Below are positions 39,920 to 51,250 of a stretch of DNA of 64,000 nt, piece after piece. Position numbers and translations under genes: made by a program. Positions within the stretch are counted from its first letter, which is position 1, and each line of letters begins with the position of its first letter. A model generated the notes under the pieces. That model ran no database searches. It was not told the DNA's origin and worked only from the letters and a program-made list of their open reading frames with translations. The DNA comes from Parvularia atlantis (taxonomy: Eukaryota > Opisthokonta > Rotosphaerida), in NCBI GenBank assembly GCA_943704415.1, contig CALSCO010000506.1:24719-88718 (forward strand), written 5' to 3'.

Positions 39920-42302
39920 ATGGAGCCCGCGGCTGCTGAGGGATCGCCGCCGCTGCCCACGCTGTGCGTTGCGCGTGCACCGTCCGCCCCCCTCTCTCGC
40001 GCGTGCACGGCCTGACCCGCATCGGGTGCGCAGCGTGCGCCCCGCCGACATCGACCGCGACGACGGCAGCGAGACGCGGCCGCTGTTTGCGTGGTACGAG
40101 CTGTTCACGACCCGCGATCTGCTCAAGCTGCACGGCGCCTTTGCCCTCGCCGTCGTGCTCGCGCTCATCGTCGGCGCCGTCGGTGCGGCGGCGCACGCGC
40201 GCGTGCTGCTGCGATCGGGCGTTGACGTGCGCCTCGGGCGCGCGCAGGGCCCGCCACCTTCACCAACGCGGCGTTTGACGCGTACGGGTGCAGCGGCGAC
40301 GGCGAGCAGCGCCACTACGGCGCACCGTGCGCGGGCGGCACCGAGCTGCGCGACGTGGTGCACCCGTCGCGCCGTGCAACCGCGCGCGCCACTCACGATC
40401 GGCCGTCGCAGGGCGCACCCAACAGCACCGTCGTCTTTGACAACTTTGAGAAGGCGCTGCCGCTCAGCCGGCTCAACGAGTACTTCCAGATCTACATCAC
40501 GCCGTACTGCCTCGGCAACGGTGCGCGCTCGTCGCCAGTGCCGTCGGTCGGCCGTGCTCACAATCGCGCAGCGTCCTTCGACGCGCCCGTGCGCATGACC
40601 GTCTCCTTCGAGGCCGCGAGCCCGCCGTCCGGCAAGGTGCCCGAGTGGCGCCCGTACGGCCTGAGCGTGGCGACGGAGCGCACGATCGACTGCTTCGTGC
40701 GTGGCCGTGTACCGTCGATGTTGGGCACGCCGGCTGACAGGGGAAGCGCGAAGATCAACGCCGGCGAGACCCAGGGCGTGTGCCAGACGCTGCACGTGGC
40801 CACGATCACGCAGCTCAACTACCCGTACTTCCGCGTCAGCGCGGCGCTCGAGCTGCCGTCGTCCGCGACCAACGCGACTGTGGCCTACGGCTGGATGCGC
40901 GACGTGCACCCACCTCATGGACCTCGTGCCGCTGCTGCTGACTTGTCCGTTCGCGCAGGTCACCTTTGAGACCACGGTGGTCACGTCGGCCTTTACGAGC
41001 TACACGGCGGGCTTCCGCATCGCCTTTGGCGTGCTCGCGTGCTTTGTTTTCGTGTTCCTGTGCTTCCGCTTCGGCCCGGCCGGGCCGTGCCATGTGCGCG
41101 CTTCCTGCCAGGCTCACAGGCAGCGTGTGACCTTTGCCGCGCAGACATGCATGGGCGGCGAGCGCCAGCGCATCAACCAAGAGCACGTGTGGGGCCTCAT
41201 CCTGGCCGGGACGCTGATCCTCGCATGTGACCCGTTCTACGGTGCGCCGCGGCGCGCCCGTCACGGTGGGCGCCGCTCACGCGACCGAGCGCTAGGCATC
41301 GGCGTGCTCTCGTACAGCTACCTGATCGACATCTTCAGCGCCGTCTTCAGCGTCGTCTCCGACGCGCTCCTGTTGCTCTTCTGGCTCACCGCGTTCGACA
41401 CGCTGCGGCAGGTGCGCCGGTCCGCGCGCGCTGCTGCGTGGCTGAGCACGGCGTGCACAGGCAGGCGAGGACGTGATGACAATGGGCTTCCTTGTGCCCA
41501 AGGCCGTGCTCGTCTCGCTCTTCTGCCTGTTTGAGCTGATCGCCATCCCGTGGACCCGGTGTGCGCTCGGCGTGCGTGCGCTCCGAAGCGCGCTCACTCG
41601 TCTCCGCATCAGCGCGCGCTACGCCCTCAACCTCGTCATGGAGGGCGACGACGCCTTCCGCGACCAGATCTTCCCCGTCATCCTACTGGCGCAGATCAGC
41701 TTCTTTGCGATCATCATCTGGGTGCGTTGCACAACAACGCCCCCCAGCCGCGCGCGCACTCACCTGCGCGCAGATCGCCTACATGTGCTTCGTCATGTGG
41801 GACGCCATCGGGTCGCGCCGGCTGCTGCAGGTGCGCGCCGCTGCCACACCCGCCCTTGCTTGACGCGGCGCGCCGCGTGCGACAGCTGCGCGTGTACTTG
41901 CTTGGCCCGCCGACGCTGCTGGCGATCGTGTCGCAGGTCGTGCTGTTCTTCGTCGGCTACCAGGTGTACGGCCGGCCGTCGGGTGCGCTCGGCCAGCCGC
42001 GCGCGCATGCGTCGTGTCTGACACCGCAAGCGCCAGCCGTGCTGTTCACCTACGCCCTCGTGCTGCGCGTGGCCTACACGATGGACATCGTCACGGGCTA
42101 CTGGCCGATCGCCGGCCGCGCCAAGTCCGAGGCGGTGCGCTGCGTTCTGCGTGCTCTGCGCTGCTAACAGTGCGTCACATGACGTCAGGCCGTCGCAGAG
42201 GCGTCGCAGCGCGGCAGCGAGCTACAGTCGCTTATCCCGAGCGGCCCTAGGACGACGTACAACCCGCTGGCGGCCGTGCCCGCCGGCGAGCCCGATTTGT
42301 GA
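39920..42302 (+). CDS. TMEM181-like seven-transmembrane protein
   Basis: About 560 residues in a dozen exons. A first membrane helix (KLHGAFALAVVLALIVGAVG) is followed by a soluble luminal/extracellular beta-rich region (TVVFDNFEKALPLSRLNEYF, RMTVSFEAASPPSGKVPEW, HVATITQLNYPYFRVSAALE). About seven helices follow, including FRIAFGVLACFVFVFLCFRF, WGLILAGTLILACDPFYGA, DALLLLFWLTAFDTLR and LLAIVSQVVLFFVGYQVYG. The layout (one helix, GOLD-like domain, seven helices) and the DPFY and YPYF segments resemble TMEM181 of the GOST/Wntless-like group, Golgi and post-Golgi membrane proteins. The assignment rests on weak similarity. The last acceptor is ambiguous (CAG or GAG near 42205) but the frame ends the same way. 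Confidence 0.6.
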
Positions 42303-42416
42303 TCGGTGCAACTGTTTTGGGCCGTTGCGCCGTCAGTTGCTTCATTTTTTTTTTTTCGCACGTTGCCGCGTCGGCGGCATCAGAGAGCTCAGACAGGTGG
42401 GTACACTGGGCTGCGT

Positions 42417-45400
42417 CTACTGCAACGACTGCTCGCGCTCGACGATCTGGGTGAGCCGCTGCTGGAACTGCTCTTGCAACTCCTGAATCTTCTGGTGCTC
42501 GCGCCCCTCGTCGGCGATGGCCACAAGCATCTTCTTGAGCAGCAGCCGCTTGGCGAGGCCCTGCGCAGCCACGAGCGCATGCGTCAGCCCATCGTGGTCC
42601 ACAGCGCAGCTCAGCGGGCTCGCACGCACAGCGATCGACGGGTCCCACTCGTTCGCTGGCGGGGGCGCCGCCGACGGCCTGGCCGTGCAGTCAGCACGGC
42701 AAACGGCCGCGGCCGCCAGCAAGCGCACCGGTGCGGCGGCCCGAGGTACTCCTGCAGCAGCTCGTGCAGCCGATCCACGTTGTTGGTGCGCGCGAGGAAG
42801 CGCACGTACACACGCAGCCAGTCGAACAGCTCGCGCTGCGAGCGCACGAGCGCAGCGGCGCCGATCTGGGTCTGCGGGCGGCTGTGAGCGCGACACGACC
42901 GCAGCTGTGCGCCTGCCACACCTCGACGTGCGCAAGCGTGACTTGGTGATGGCTGTGCGTGTGCTCGGCGAGCGCCCGCGCAAAATTAGCGTGCTGCTGC
43001 GCTGAGTGCGTTGGCTGCTGCAGCGACGACAGCGTGCCAGTCGGGCGGATGTCGCCTATGTCCACCTGCGCGGCGTCAGCGCGTGCGTCGCTGCGTCTAC
43101 CCGCACGCGTACCTTGTAGTCGGACTGCAAGAAGTGCGCGTCGGCGATCCGCGACCAGCATTCCATGCCGTGGTGGTACGTGTACACGCACTTGTTCGTC
43201 AGCGTGAGCAGTGGCAGACCGTGCGACGTCAGCTGCACAATCGCATGTGTGCGTCAGCCCATCGCCCAGCACCAACAGGCAGCAGCGCACCTGGCACCGC
43301 TGTAGCTGCCCGTCAACGTGCAGGCCCGCGATGCTGCACGGCCTGAGCGTGCACTTCATCGTCGCGAGGTTCCTGGACGCGCCCAGCATCAGCAGGTCGG
43401 AGAGCGCGGACGGTCGCGCGCCGGCGCACCAAATCTGCAGCGTGCCGTCGCGGTGCACGGCCATGAGGTGCGCCTCGCACAGCACCAGCGTCGCCGCGAC
43501 GCTCGCGAACGACAACGGCGGGCACAGGTGCCGCCCCGTGCGCGTATAGACGACGATGCTCCCCTCGGCGGTGGCCACGGCCGCGTGTGTGGCAGACAGC
43601 GCCACCGAGACGACCTGCGCCGGCAACAGCATCAGTGTGCGCACGGCTGCCGCGGCAAGTCGTGCCTCGTACGGCAGCAGGTCCTGCCACAGCGGCGTCG
43701 TGCCCTCCGTGCATTGCACCATCGCGTACTTGAAATCTGCGCGAGACCGTGAGCACACGGCGGCGTCGATGCAGCCTGCGCACGCGCGCACCGAGATGGC
43801 CCTCGTTGTTGGTCGCGGTCAGGATGAGCGCGGGATTGTCTTGCGCCGCCTTGTGCTGCGACGCGCGAGCGTGAGCTGTTGGTACGCACGAAGTCAGCTC
43901 GGCACGCACCTCGGCCTGCAGCGTCGGCTTGAGTAAGCGCACGATGTGTGCTGTGCCGCCCGCTGTGCCCACGGGGCTGTGGACGGCCGAGTTGGCTGGG
44001 CCGGGCTCAGTGGCGCTGGCTGCCGATGACGCTGCTGCACTCGCGCCGTTGACGGACGCACCAATGTCGTTACTGCTGTTGCCCGCACTCGCCGAGCTGC
44101 TGCTTGCAGCCGCTGGTGCCGCGGTCACTCGGGGCTTCTTCGATGCGCCCTTTGTGACGGCAGCGCCACTGGCCGGCCGCTTGCGCGCAGTCTCGGCCGT
44201 CTCGGGCGCGGCTGTCACCGTAGCAGCAGCAGCCGGTGCGGCGGCGGCCTGCACGTCCATCGGCACGGCGTCCATCTGCGTCGCTGGCGCGTCTGGCGTC
44301 GTGACCGCTGGCGTCGCAGCCGCTGGCGGCTCCTGTGCGCCCACGCCGACCGGTGAGCTTGGTTGCGGGAGCAAACGGCTGCTGAGCGACACACCGTGAT
44401 CGTAGGCGGTCGAGATGAGCTGCCATCAGCAGGCCCGCTCGTTGCGACGGCACCCGCGCTGTTTCGCAGCCCGCGTCAATGGCGCCAGCGGCACTTTGGC
44501 AGCCACGCGCCTGACACCCGCGCTGATGAGCGTCGGCGAGATGCGCTTCTTCTGCGGCTGCGCGGTCGATGGCTGCGGCGGCTGCGACGGCGGCGGCGCC
44601 GGGGTTGCCGGGGCTGCCGGGGCCTTGGCCTTTGCGCTGTGCAACGCGACGGTAAGCACACAGGCGCGCGCGCGCGCCGCGCGCGCATGAACGCACGCTG
44701 CGGCCGCGGACCCCGCGCGTCCTACCGGACCGGCCTTGGTCGCCTACGACGCAGCTTTCAGTCGCGTCTAGGCGGCTGCGTGTGCGCATGCGCGCACCTT
44801 CTCCGCCGTGGCTGCTGCCCGCTCGCTCGCGTGCTGCTGCACCACAAGCTGCTGCGGCGTGCTCGGCGGTGCAGCGGTCTGCTCTGTCGCCGCGGCGCTC
44901 GCCAGCCGCGCCTTGATTGTCTCTGTCGGCACAACCTCGCTCGCAAAGTCGATTTGCAGGTGGAACAGCACCGAGATGGTCGCGATGACCAGGCTGCGCC
45001 CGTCAGGCAGCCTGCAGCGCGCACGCACAGGTCAGCACGCGGCACCGCCGGTCCGTCAGGCGCAGCACAAACCACGAGATGTCAACCACGGGCGATGCGG
45101 GCAGCTTCATTGTCACGGGCGATAGCGTGTGCGTGTTCCATAGACAGAGGTCGTCGGAGCTGGCGCAGTGCGTCAGCGTGCCTCGCGCGGCTTGGGCCAA
45201 AACGCACGCAAGCGCCAGTAGCGTCGACTCGGCGCCGGTCGGGTCCGTCTTGTAGATGCGCGGCGAGAATTTCTGCGTCGCGGCGCCGTCAGCTGTTTGG
45301 CGCACGATCAGTCGCGCCGCACCGCCACGGTCGACGGCCGGACGAGCCCGAGGAACTTCTGCGCCTCCCACACCTCGCGCTTGAACGAGAGCGCGACAGG

Positions 45401-46612
45401 GTGGCGGTCGTGCGAGCACGATGGCAGCATGAGCAGCGACCCGTCGGCGGACCAGCTGAGCAACCGCTCCGTCAGCCTGTGTTGCACAGGGCACCACTCG
45501 CGCACCTGCAGCGGGTCGTGATCGTCTCGCACATGCCGGCCACGAGCTCCTTGGCGTCCCACGCGCTTGGTGCGCCCGACCGTGACGTCTTCCACACGTA
45601 CAAGGTGGGTCCCGCCTTGGCTGCCAGGTACTGCGCACGCCGCGCGCAGCTGTCAGGCGCGCTCGGTCGTCGCAGCCGCAGGCGTACCCTGCCGCTCGGG
45701 TCCCACGCCACGCCCTTGACAATTTGGCCCACGTCGAGCTGGACGAGGCGCTCTGCGCAGCGAGGCAAAGTTGGCAACTGCTGCGCCGAGCCACCAAGCG
45801 TGCACACCGCCCGTGTCAGCCTTGTACACGACGACAGCGTGCTTGTTCAAGAAGGCAAGGGCCACGAAGGCGTCGTCAGGCGACCAGCACAGGTCGCTCA
45901 CGTCTGGGCAAGCAGCGTCAACTGAGCGTCAGCGGCGTGTCGCATTTGTACCATTCGACTCGGGCTTGAAGCTCTTGCGCACGAGCCAGTTCTCCTGGTT
46001 GGGCGCGGCGGCGCTGCCGAATGTCGTGGCGGGCGCGGGTGCGCTGCTGAGCCGGTAGAAGGCGACGGGGGCGAGCGACGACGACGCGACGGCGAGCTCG
46101 ACGGGTCCGCGCGCGCCGCTCGACCATCGCACGCAACGCACCTGGCCTGTGAGCGGTGCCATGAGCGGGCGGCGTGATCATCAACGAGCAGACGGCCGCA
46201 CCGCCGATCTCGAGGGCGGCGAGGTGGCTGGGCGGCGTATCGCCGACGGCCGTGTGGTTCACCGTGGCCAGGACGGGCGCCATCGCCCAGATGCGCGCGA
46301 AGCCGTCTGCCGTGCACGTCACACCCTCGCCGCCGCGCAGCACCCTCGCCGCGCCATCGCACACCGTCGCCGCCCGTCGCGAGGCGCGTGCCGTCCGGAT
46401 GCACGTCGACCGACCAGAAGTCCTTGCGCCTCGTCTCGGTCGTGTGCGCGGCGCCGAGGCTCGCCTTCACCTCTGCGGCGCGTTCGTGGGCGGGCGCGCG
46501 CGCGCGATCGTGAGCGGGCGGATGCGTCGTCGCCGCGGCCGCGCCGCGCACCCGAGTGCTCGATCCACGGGATGACCGTGAGGCGCAGCTGCGGCGCATC
46601 CGCAGCAGCCAT
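42417..46612 (-). CDS. HIRA: HIRA histone chaperone
   Basis: HIRA deposits histone H3.3-H4 independently of replication, together with ASF1, UBN and CABIN1 in animals. From ATG 46612: RLTVIPWIEHSG, then KDFWSVDVHPDGTRLATGG (hallmark first WD repeat). More WD blades follow (QVRCVRWSSG, VSDLCWSPDDAFVALAF, VKGVAWDPSGRYLAAKAGP, RLLSWSADGSLLMLPSC, LCLWNTHTLSPV). Next are a Gln/Pro linker and the ASF1-binding B domain (PQKKRISPTLISAGVRR), a Ser/Ala-rich disordered stretch with KRPAS, and the C-terminal Hira domain (LLPYEARLAAAAVRTLML, GTLQIWCAGARPSALSDLLM, WLRVYVRFLARTNNVDRLHE). The protein ends in a coiled segment (QEQFQQRLTQIVEREQSLQ). Many introns. Confidence 0.93.
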
Positions 46613-47190
46613 GCTGTCAGTAAATTCCGCTTACCTCGCTGCTGCCGTGTGTACATAGATGGCTAGCGGTGGTGCATGAGACAAAGATCGATCGAGCGCG
46701 CGCTCACGCGACGGCCGCACGAGCAGCAGCACGCGCAGCAGCGGCCTGCCGCCGGCGGCACAGGAACGCCATCAGGATCGGATGCGCGTTCTGACCGCCT
46801 GTCGGCCGATCGCCTCCTCCTCCTGGCCTTCCACGTCTCGTTCACGTCGCGCCCACGTTGACGTCCGAGGACATCGAGCTGTCGAGCACAAGCGTGGGTG
46901 AGTACACCTACACCCCGGCCATCCCCGGCAAGGAAGGCTCGATGGCCGGGCCTGGCGCTGACGGTGACGGCCCGAGGGCAGGGGTCACGGCGACGACGCT
47001 CACGCGCAAGCACCCGACCCACGCCCGCTCCGACGCGAGCCACACCGCCAGCATGTCCAACTCGAGCGGCGACGCGATCAGCATCGACCCCTTGAGGCGC
47101 TGTGCGCCTCGCGCCGCCGCAGTATGCCCATATGGGGCCCTAGTGTCAGCTGTACCCGGCACCCGCTTGACCACATCGCAGCTGGCTCGC
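46613..47190. other. Unresolved 578-bp stretch, possible small gene
   Basis: Between HIRA and BolA (both minus). On the plus strand there is an open segment at 46858-47100 with Ser/Thr-rich protein-like content (EDIELSSTSVGEYTYTPAIP, SDASHTASMSNSSGDAISID), and upstream ATGs at 46659 and 46676. I could not find donor/acceptor pairs that give an intact reading frame with a sensible stop; read through, the frame runs into BolA. The minus strand also shows short frames (for example NAHPILMAFLCRRRQAAAAR). No family recognised on either strand. Confidence 0.3.
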
Positions 47191-47726
47191 TCACGCCGGC
47201 GCCGGCCCGTCGCCCGCCTTGGCCGCGGCCTCGCCCGGCGTCTTGGCGACGATGTTGAGCGCATGCAGCCCCTGCTGGAACTCGTCCGCGAGCAGCGCGT
47301 AGACCATGCGGTGGCGCTGCACGGGCGTCTGTGCGCCCGCCGCGTCTGCGTGAGCTGGTCGGCTGATCGCGCGAGCACGAGCGGGCGTGCCTTGCCCGCA
47401 AAGGCGTCCGCGACGATGTGGAGCCTGCGGCCGTCGCGCCCGCGCGTGAGCCGCATCGATGGCCGCGAGTGCACGCAACTGGAAGTGCGTCTCGGCGCTG
47501 CCGACGCCGCGCATCGCCGCGTGGCCCGCGTGCTTTGCCGAGTCGTTCACGAGGTCGATGCTGGCGGGCTTGAGCTGCTCCATGAGCTTTGCGTCGCGCG
47601 ACGTGTGTTAGCTACCACCACCGCCGATTTCGCACGCAGACGACGCGCACGACGCGCACGACACGCCTTGCGTCGCATCTGGGTTGCCAGCGGGCCGTCC
47701 ACAGCGCTCATGACGGCCGCGCGCAT
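47191..47726 (-). CDS. BOLA1: BolA-like protein
   Basis: BolA proteins pair with monothiol glutaredoxins to handle Fe-S clusters; BOLA1 is mitochondrial. Splicing gives MRRKLMEQLKPASIDLVNDS, SAETHFQL, LHIVADAFAGK, then TPVQRHRMVYALLADEFQQG and LHALNIVAKTPGEAAA, the full BolA fold with the RHR-V and HAL-I-AKTP signatures and the conserved His of the metal site. Two of the three introns (47587-47666 and 47329-47390) have GC donors after AAG, and the third (near 47430-47490) also seems to need a GC donor. The start at 47726 gives a short, weakly basic leader; ATG 47711 is an alternative. Confidence 0.85.
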
Positions 47727-47900
47727 CCAAGGTCTGTGTGCGTAGTGAGGCGAATACAGATGTGGTGGGCAAGGACAGGCGTGTACAACACCATAGCTAT
47801 GCATCGTTTACTAGCGGGCAGCACAAGGTGCGCGCGCACGCACAGACGTGGTGGTCTGACCTGCTCCTTTCCTCTGCGCGCGCGCGCCGCAGGCGCCTCA

Positions 47901-50900
47901 ATGGGCGACGCCGTCGCCAACGACGTGATCGCGCGCGCGCGCGAGATCGCCGCACGCCTCGCCGCGCAGAAGGCCGCGGCAGCCACGGCCGCGCCGCCCG
48001 CCCCGGGCGACCGCCAGACCTCGCCGGCGCCGGCCAAGCGCGCCACAGACGATGGCGCCGACGGCAGCGCGAGCAAGCGCCACGCCGGCCTGGGCTACGC
48101 GGACGGCGGCAGCAGCAGCAGCGGTGGCGTCGTGCCCGGCAGCAGTGCGTCGTCGTCAGCGGGCGGCGGCACACGGGGATCCCCGTTGCCGTCCGCGCCC
48201 CCGTGATGGCGCCGCCGTGCTGACCGCGGCGTGGCGCGCAGACCCCGACGCCATTGTGATGCAGGAGCTGGTGATGGCCAACAACAACGCGGGGCTGCTG
48301 ATCGGGCGCGGCGGCGAGAATATCCGCCGGCTGGAGCAGGAGTCGGGCTGCCGCATCCAGGTCACGCCGGGTATGCGCAGACGATCGCGCCCCGATCGCG
48401 CCCGCCAATCGGCTGACCACCGCGCACGCAGACGTCGGCGCGCCCGAGCGCCGCGTGCACATCACCGGCACCAAGGCGCAGCGCGAGCGCGCGCTCCGTC
48501 TCATCGAGGAGGTGCGGACGTCGCGATGCTCGGCCCGCGTGCGCGACCTGATGTACGCGCGACGCGCAGATCATCGATCGCCGAGGCGGCGGCTTCGCGT
48601 TCGTCAGCGTCGGCGGCGAGAGCGCGCCCGGCGGCGGACTCGGTGCCACTGCGAGCCCGGGCTTCGGTGGCGGCCTCAGCGGCAGCCTCAGCGCCGCACT
48701 CGGCAGCTACGCTGGCCGGCCCACGCCATCGCTCACGGCCATCTCGGAGCACTACATGGTCGCGATGAGCAAGGTCGGCCCGCTCATCGGCCGCGGTGGT
48801 GAAAACGTGCGCCCGTTACCTCGCTGCTGCGTGGCGTGCCGCACTTATGACTTTTTTTGCGGCGCGCCGGCAGATCCGCGACCTTGAGCGGAGGTCGGGC
48901 GCGATCTTGCAGATGACGCCCGAGTCGCAGGCCGTCAACGGCAAGCGCGTGCTCGTGATTACGGGCGACGAGGCACAGCGGTGCGCCTGCTGCCGCGCGA
49001 GACGCCGAGACTGACCACAGCGTGCAGCACGCGCGCCAAGGTGCTCATCGACGAGATCCTGTCGGAGGACGCGGTGCGCGAGATTCGCGTCTCGCTGGAG
49101 CCCAACGTCGACATCCTCAACCGCGCGGGCTTCCGCGACATCGCCATGATCAGCCAGCGCATGATTCGCAGCTCCGGTGCGCACGCAGTGCTTGCGTGCG
49201 TGCATGACCGCTGACAGCCACCTCGTGCCCGCAGAGGACGCACAGCGCGAGAGCAACAGCAGCGAGGGCAGCGCGGCCATCGACTACCAGCAGAACACTG
49301 GCGGCGCGTCGCCCGTGTTTGAGCACCCCGAGCGGCGGCGCGACCGCGAGATGCGCGAGGGGTACGGGCCGCGGCCGGTCGACAGTGCGGGTGGCAGCAG
49401 CAGAGCAGGTGCGTGAGCAGCGCGCTTGGCAAGTGCGGCCTGACGTGCGGCGCGACCGCAGACGCGCCGCAGGACTTTTTTGCGCGCGAGCTCGCCAGCT
49501 TCAAGGAGGCCGTGCCGGGCAGCAGCGCAAGCGGTCATGACTCGCAGCCGCCGCCGCCGCCGCCGCCGCCGTCGGATCAGTCCGGGTCGTCCGGGGCGCA
49601 GCCGTCCTACTCGGCGTACCAGCCGCCGGCACAACCGACGAGCGGCGCGGTCGGGCAGTACACCGGCGGCTTCTCGGGCGGCGGTGGCGGCGACTCGGGC
49701 CGCGCGCCGTTTGGGTGCGCTGCCGCTCGTAGTGCACGGGCGATCGGCGCTAACTGCGCCTCTGCGCCGCCGCCAGCCGCGTCAATCCGAACGACCCGCG
49801 CATCGAGATCCAGGTGCCCGGTGCGTTTACGGTCGCCGTGCGTGTCCGCGGAGCAGCGTGCGGCTGACGCGGGGCGTGCACAGGCCACGCCGTCGGCATG
49901 CTGATCGGGCGCGGCGGCGAGAACATCAGGCGACTGGAACAGCAGTACAACTTCCGCTTCATCCTGCCGCACGGTGCGCTGCCGTGTGTGCGTGCGCGAG
50001 GCTGATGCTGCGCCGCGCCAGAGTCCGCGGGCCAGCCGATGCGCACGGGCTTCATCATCGGCGACGTCGCGGCGATCCAGCAAGGCGAGCAAGTGATCAA
50101 GGACATCATTCAGATGGCCGAGGGCCGCGCGGGCGGCGGCGGTGGTGGCGGCCGCCTCGCGATCAACCCCGACAAGCAGATCCGCATCCCGGCCGAGCGC
50201 GTGGGCACAATCATCGGGCGCGGTGCGGCACAGCGCAACGCATGCCTCGCCTGCTAGCCGTGACTGACGTCGGGTGCGGTGCAGGCGGCGAGATGATCAA
50301 GTACCTTGAGCGCACGACCGGCGCGCGCATCATCATGGATCAGTCCATGGCCGGGCCGGAGCGCACGGTCAACGTGATGGGTGCGGGCGCCGACGCCGTG
50401 CTGAGGGCACCGGCTGACCGCACCGTGTAGGCACGCCGGAGCAGTGCGCTGCGGTCGAGCAGATGATCTGGGCCAAGATCCAGGAGCAAGTCGAGCGCGA
50501 CATGGTCCGCAGCACTGGCGGCCGCATCGACAACCTCTCGTCCACGCGCGGGATGTACGAGATGGGCGGCGCGACGGCCGCGATGAGCACGATGGTGCGC
50601 GCATGTGCAGCTGCGTTGCATGAATGTCCCGCTCATCACCCCGTCGCGCTCGCAGGGCGGCGCGTACCCGGTCTATGCCGACCCGTACGCCGCGTACCAG
50701 CAGTACGGCGCCTACGCTGGCTACGCCATGCCCGGCGCGGACGGGTCAGCGGCCGCGGCAGGGGCAGCGGCGGGCGCAGACGGCAGTGCGGCCGCGGCGG
50801 GTGGCGCACCCGGCACGGTACGCCAGCGCCTTGCACGCACGCACGCACGTCGTGCTCACGCCTCGCGCGGATGCAGAACGGCACCTACGACGGCAACTTT

Positions 50901-51029
50901 TTCTACGCCAACGACTACCCCGGCTGGCGGTTCAACTACACCTCGCAGCAGTGGGAGGCGATCCCGCCCGGCACGACCGTGCCGACGTCGGGCGGCAGCG
51001 GGGCCCCGGCCGCGACGTCGGCATCGTGA
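47901..51029 (+). CDS. Four-KH-domain protein, FUBP/KHSRP-like
   Basis: An N-terminal helix (MGDAVANDVIARAREIAARL) precedes a Ser/Gly-rich region with a KRATDD-type basic patch. Four KH domains follow, each with a perfect GxxG loop: GLLIGRGGENIRRLEQESGC, GPLIGRGGENV plus RQIRDLERRSGAILQM, VGMLIGRGGENIRRLEQQYN and VGTIIGRG plus GEMIKYLERTTGARIIM. Pro/Gly/Tyr-rich linkers lie between and after them (poly-Pro at about 49545, AYQQYGAYAGYAMPG). The C-terminus NGTYDGNFFYANDYPGWRFN resembles the Tyr-rich end of FUBP proteins. Such proteins bind single-stranded DNA or AU-rich RNA in the nucleus. Many short introns; an AG just before the ATG suggests a 5'UTR intron. Confidence 0.88.
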
Positions 51030-51250
51030 GAGCACGGACACCGCGCCGCAAGGGTTTTGTGTCGTCGTGCGTGCCGCCCAGCCCGCCGTCGTGCTTCGTG
51101 CGTTCTGTCCCGCCGCCGCCGCGCGCGCATCTCCATAGACGACCGCAAAGTCTTCCTCCTGCTCGTTCTTGCTTTTCGTTTGTCTCGTTGTCTGTCTGTG
51201 TCTTCCCCGTGGTCTCTGCTTTTCCCAGGTGGGCAGCGCGCGCGCACACT

